Source: Planomicrobium sp. CPCC 101079 (GTDB taxonomy: Bacteria > Bacillota > Bacilli > Bacillales_A > Planococcaceae). Taken from it: a stretch of DNA of 64,000 nt. Below are positions 61,056 to 64,000 of the stretch, piece by piece. Position 1 is the first letter of the stretch. Every line of letters begins with the position of its first letter. Location of the stretch: assembly GCF_007859275.1 (NCBI RefSeq), contig NZ_VOHC01000029.1, positions 124,001 to 188,000 on the forward strand, read 5' to 3'. Position numbers and translations under genes: made by a program. The notes under the pieces are model-generated. The model did no database searches. It was given only the letters and a program-made list of their open reading frames with translations, and was not told where the DNA came from.

Positions 61056-61532
61056 TCAGACGACCTGCAGCGGCTGTTTAACTAATGCCCAGTTTGGCTC
61101 CTTTGCCGGGAACCCCATTGCCGCAAGTTCCAGCGCATATAAGCTGTCAAATGCGCTTACTTCAATCACTGGCACGTTGAAGGTCTGGCAATATTCCTTG
61201 AAACGGTAGTTGTTGGGGTAGCTTCCGGGCTGTTCGCTCGACGTGTAAATAGGAAGGCCCATTTTTTTGCATAAGGCCAATGCATGCCAAGTGTTGATAT
61301 CGTCAAACATGTTGAAGACTCCGGCAATTTGCTCTATCTTGGCTATTTCAGCAAGCTCCCATAGATCGGCCGCGCTGCTATTGTAAGCCTTATCCGCATA
61401 CTTTTTGGCCGGCGATGCCATCGTATTATCCGTTACAATGGTGTATAACCCCAATGCTTTTGCCGTTTCCACAGCCTCGATCATGTATGAAGCTCCACTA
61501 AGAATCAGGACCTTTTTCTTATTTTCAATCAT
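61056..61532 (-). pseudogene. truncated ATP-grasp enzyme (pre-ATP-grasp domain only)
   Basis: 158 residues: KKVLILSGASYMIEAVETAKALGL (Rossmann-like start), YADKAYNSSAADLWELAEIA, then NYRFKEYCQTFNVPVIEV. This is the N-terminal domain typical of carboxylate-amine ligases of ~400 residues. The nucleotide-binding ATP-grasp core is absent; the frame ends abruptly and a hairpin repeat follows. Likely a disrupted gene. A small stand-alone protein is possible but less likely. Confidence 0.7.
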
Positions 61533-61790
61533 ATTTAAAACCCCCTGGTTAAAGAATGAGTGGATAGGGATATGTCTAAAGATAAATTATTATCCTAATT
61601 CAATGAAATATAATTGTTTATTATTAAAATACCAGTCTTTTCTACCAAAGTCAACTAATTGTCAGAAATTTAAAATAATAAAAAGAAAGGATGTGAAGGA
61701 AAAAATTTCCTTAACTTTATTCACTTTCAATCGATTTTCCAGAAGTCTATACTAAGGGCATGGAACAAAGCCAATGGAAGGATGGAAAAC

Positions 61791-62849
61791 ATGGAAAAAT
61801 ACCGCATTGAACCAACACAAGGTTTGGAATTCGGGTTATATACTTTGGGAGATCATCTTCCCGACCCGAAAACAGGGGAACGTATTTCCGCAGGCGAGCG
61901 AATCCGTGAAATAATTGAATTGGCAAAACTGGCTGAACAGGCAGGCATCGATTTTTTCAGTATCGGGGAAAGCCACCAGGAATATTTTGCAACGCAAGCG
62001 CACACTGTCGTGCTTGGTGCGATTGCCCAGGCAACAGAAAAAATCAAGATTTCCAGTTCATCCACTATTATCAGCACATCGGATCCGGTCCGCGTGTATG
62101 AAGATTTTGCAACGATCGACTTGATCTCAGAAGGCCGTGCGGAAATTATTGCCGGGCGTGCGTCGCGCATTGGATTGTTCGAACTGCTCGGTTATGATAT
62201 CCGGTATTATGAAGAACTATATGAGGAAAAATTTGATTTGCTCCGCAAGATCAATGAAGAACGGGTGATAAACTGGAGCGGAAGGTTCCGTGCGCCGTTG
62301 AAAGATGCAGAAGTTTTGCCGAGGCCGCAAACGGGTTCGCTGCCTATTTGGCGGGCGGTGGGTGGGCATCCGGCAAGTGCCATCAAAGCAGGCCATGCAG
62401 GCGTACCGATGATGCTTGCGACACTCGGCGGACCGGCGGAGAGCTTTAAGCACTCCATTGACGCTTTCCGGGAAGCTGCTAGAGAAAACGGTTTTAATCC
62501 TGCAGATCTGCCAGTTGCGACAGCTGGATTTTTTCACGTGGCCGAAACCACGCAACAGGCATTTGAAGAAATTCATCCACATGTGGATAAAGGGATGATG
62601 AAAACGAACGGCCGTGGTTATCCACAATGGCAATTCATGCACGGAGCAAATCCGCATGATGTTATGAACATCGGCAGTCCGCAGCAAGTCATTGAAAAGA
62701 TTCTTTATCAGCATGAATTGTTTGGCCACCAGCGCTATATCGCGCAAATGGATTTCGGCGGAGTTCCATTCAATCGGCTGATGCGCAATATCGACATGAT
62801 CGGAGCGGAAATTTTGCCGGCCATCAAGAAATATACGAAAAAACAATAG
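61791..62849 (+). CDS. LLM-class flavin-dependent oxidoreductase
   Basis: 352 residues from ATG 61791 (GGAAGGA 8 nt before; an ATG at 61782 is inside the site). Luciferase-like monooxygenase fold: LEFGLYTLGD, FFSIGESHQEYFA, ISSSSTIISTSDPVRVYEDFATIDLIS, GRAEIIAGRASR. It uses FMNH2 from a partner reductase and oxygen; substrate unknown. Close to the YhbW/alkanal-monooxygenase-like group. Monocistronic with a weak terminator. Confidence 0.9.
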   Translation: MEKYRIEPTQGLEFGLYTLGDHLPDPKTGERISAGERIREIIELAKLAEQAGIDFFSIGESHQEYFATQAHTVVLGAIAQATEKIKISSSSTIISTSDPVRVYEDFATIDLISEGRAEIIAGRASRIGLFELLGYDIRYYEELYEEKFDLLRKINEERVINWSGRFRAPLKDAEVLPRPQTGSLPIWRAVGGHPASAIKAGHAGVPMMLATLGGPAESFKHSIDAFREAARENGFNPADLPVATAGFFHVAETTQQAFEEIHPHVDKGMMKTNGRGYPQWQFMHGANPHDVMNIGSPQQVIEKILYQHELFGHQRYIAQMDFGGVPFNRLMRNIDMIGAEILPAIKKYTKKQ

Positions 62850-62855
62850 TGCAGG

Positions 62856-62885
62856 CAGGTCTTCTTGGTGGGGGCCTGTTTTTCT
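62856..62885 (+). terminator. intrinsic terminator
   Basis: CAGGTC / GGCCTG with one T-G pair, 11-nt loop, TTTTTCTTTG tail. Confidence 0.6.
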
Positions 62886-63021
62886 TTGCGGGCAATGTTT
62901 CTTTTATAAATATGGAATTCAATAGTTTAAAAACTTTTTTAAAAAATAGTGATCTAAATATCTTCTTTGGCCGTTTAGTTAGCAGAACAAAAAAACAAAA
63001 CAGAAAAAGGAGATGTTTGGT

Positions 63022-64000
63022 ATGAAAATGAACAAATTATTGGTCGCATTACCATTGACGCTTTCCTTGTTAGTCCCGACTGCTGCATTGGCGGATAGCC
63101 ACGGGGAACATTCACAGAAAGGTTCGCATGAATCATCAATGGAAGCAGGCACAGCAACACCAGCAGCTGAACTGCGGATCGCTCTCGATACTGTATTGAC
63201 AGAGCATGCTTTCTTGGCGGTGGAAGCGATGAGAAAAGGTGTGGACGGAGCTGAAGATTTTGAACAGGCATCAAACGCACTTATGGCAAATGCCGATGAC
63301 CTGAAAGCGGCTGTCGCATCAGTCTACGGAGAAGAAGGGGCTGCCCAGTTTGATGAAATCTGGAAATCGCATATCGGTTACTTTGTCGATTACGTGACAG
63401 CAACTGCTGAAGACGATCAAGCAGGAAAAGACAAGGCGCTTGCGGAACTTGATGAATACAAGAAAACACAAGCAGAGTTCTTTGATGCTGCAACAGAAGG
63501 ACGCTTGCCTGCCGCAGCAGTTGAAGAAGGGCTGGATATGCACGTTGACCAATTGATCAAAGCGTTCGATGCTTACGTTGCCGGCGATTTCGAAACAGCT
63601 TACTCACTTGAACGCGAATCAATTCATCACATGAGCATGTTTGCAGAAACATTATCGATTGCAATCACAGACCAGTTTGCTGATAAGTTCGAGAACACGA
63701 ACCCGGACACACCAGCAGTCGACCTCCGTGCACAGTTGAACGCCACGTTCACTGAGCATGCTGGACTTGCGGCAATGGCAATGCAGGACGGAGCTGATGG
63801 AGCTGAAAGCTTTGATGCAGCATCAGCCGCATTGCTGGCAAACGCTGATGATTTATCAGCTGCTGTCGCGTCAGTATATGGTGAGGAAGCCGGTGCCCAG
63901 TTCGATAAGATCTGGAAGTCGCATATCGGCTACTTTGTCGATTATGTAGTGGCGACAGGCGAAGAAAACGCTGAACGCCAGGAACAGGCGAAAGCTGAGC
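63022..64000 (+). CDS. secreted protein with repeated ~150-residue domains (runs off right edge)
   Basis: AAGGAG 10 nt before ATG 63022. A signal peptide (LLVALPLTLSLLVPTAALA, cleavage after ALA) leads to a His/Ser-rich stretch and then two copies of one domain. Shared blocks are LTEHAFLAVEAM / FTEHAGLAAMAM, ANADDLKAAVASVYGEE / ANADDLSAAVASVYGEE and IWKSHIGYFVDYV in both. The frame is open at the window end (326 complete codons). Such domains, in my recollection, precede copper amine oxidase N-terminal-like domains in Bacillales surface proteins, but that part is outside the window. Confidence 0.8.
   Translation, partial: MKMNKLLVALPLTLSLLVPTAALADSHGEHSQKGSHESSMEAGTATPAAELRIALDTVLTEHAFLAVEAMRKGVDGAEDFEQASNALMANADDLKAAVASVYGEEGAAQFDEIWKSHIGYFVDYVTATAEDDQAGKDKALAELDEYKKTQAEFFDAATEGRLPAAAVEEGLDMHVDQLIKAFDAYVAGDFETAYSLERESIHHMSMFAETLSIAITDQFADKFENTNPDTPAVDLRAQLNATFTEHAGLAAMAMQDGADGAESFDAASAALLANADDLSAAVASVYGEEAGAQFDKIWKSHIGYFVDYVVATGEENAERQEQAKAE

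Overview
The window reads as chromosomal DNA of a low-to-mid GC Bacillota, most probably a member of the Bacillales close to Planococcus/Planomicrobium. That is an inference from the strong AGGAGG-type ribosome sites, intrinsic terminators between most units, and families such as DUF4181, YwaF, PaiA/PaiB, MsmX (UgpC), CzrA/CzcD, CadC/CadA, CsoR/CopZ/CopA and a TerC gene behind a yybP-ykoY riboswitch. No rRNA, tRNA, CRISPR array, transposase or phage structural gene was found.

Layout. 0-12 kb is accessory and scarred. It holds a PH-domain/membrane/Excalibur protein, three DUF4181 paralogues, and a GntR-controlled catabolic remnant (aldehyde dehydrogenase fragments, a carboxymuconolactone decarboxylase-like gene, a 3-hydroxyisobutyrate dehydrogenase-like gene). 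That remnant is bracketed by an intact DUF4357 gene and a decayed second copy of it. A secreted esterase and a KAP-type P-loop protein with an Ig-like N terminus and an altered Walker A follow. 12-22 kb carries a universal stress protein, a methyltransferase, a GT2-GtrA / phosphodiester glycosidase / membrane protein operon, an MBL-fold lipoprotein, two tandem PRPP synthetase genes (the first with altered catalytic loops), YwaF and glycerate kinase. 22-36 kb is mixed: HAD phosphatase, kinase-like and nucleotidyltransferase genes, a multi-PAS GGDEF protein, an MDR oxidoreductase, a LysE exporter beside a decayed regulator, an esterase lipoprotein, AI-2E, CPA1 and MFS transporters.

36-45 kb holds a marR-paiA-paiB operon divergent from a YczE/YitT-type membrane gene with a pair of shared operators, the riboswitch-controlled TerC gene, an ECF sigma/anti-sigma pair followed by an ABC exporter, and an AlkD-like repair protein. 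45.5-54.4 kb is a compact metal-homeostasis cluster: czrA-czcD (Zn/Cd/Co), cadC-cadA (Cd/Zn/Pb) and csoR-copZ-copA (Cu), each with a visible operator, and with a DHFR gene in the middle. 54.4-64 kb has msmX and a PucR-type regulator, a divergent pair of FemAB-like acyltransferases around a decayed gene, a truncated ATP-grasp protein beside an intergenic hairpin repeat, a flavin-dependent LLM oxidoreductase, and the start of a secreted protein built from repeated domains.

Most units are short and separately terminated. The best candidates for new biology are the Ig-KAP protein, the divergent PRPP synthetase paralogue and the PH/Excalibur protein. All functional calls rest on reading motifs by eye; no database search was possible.
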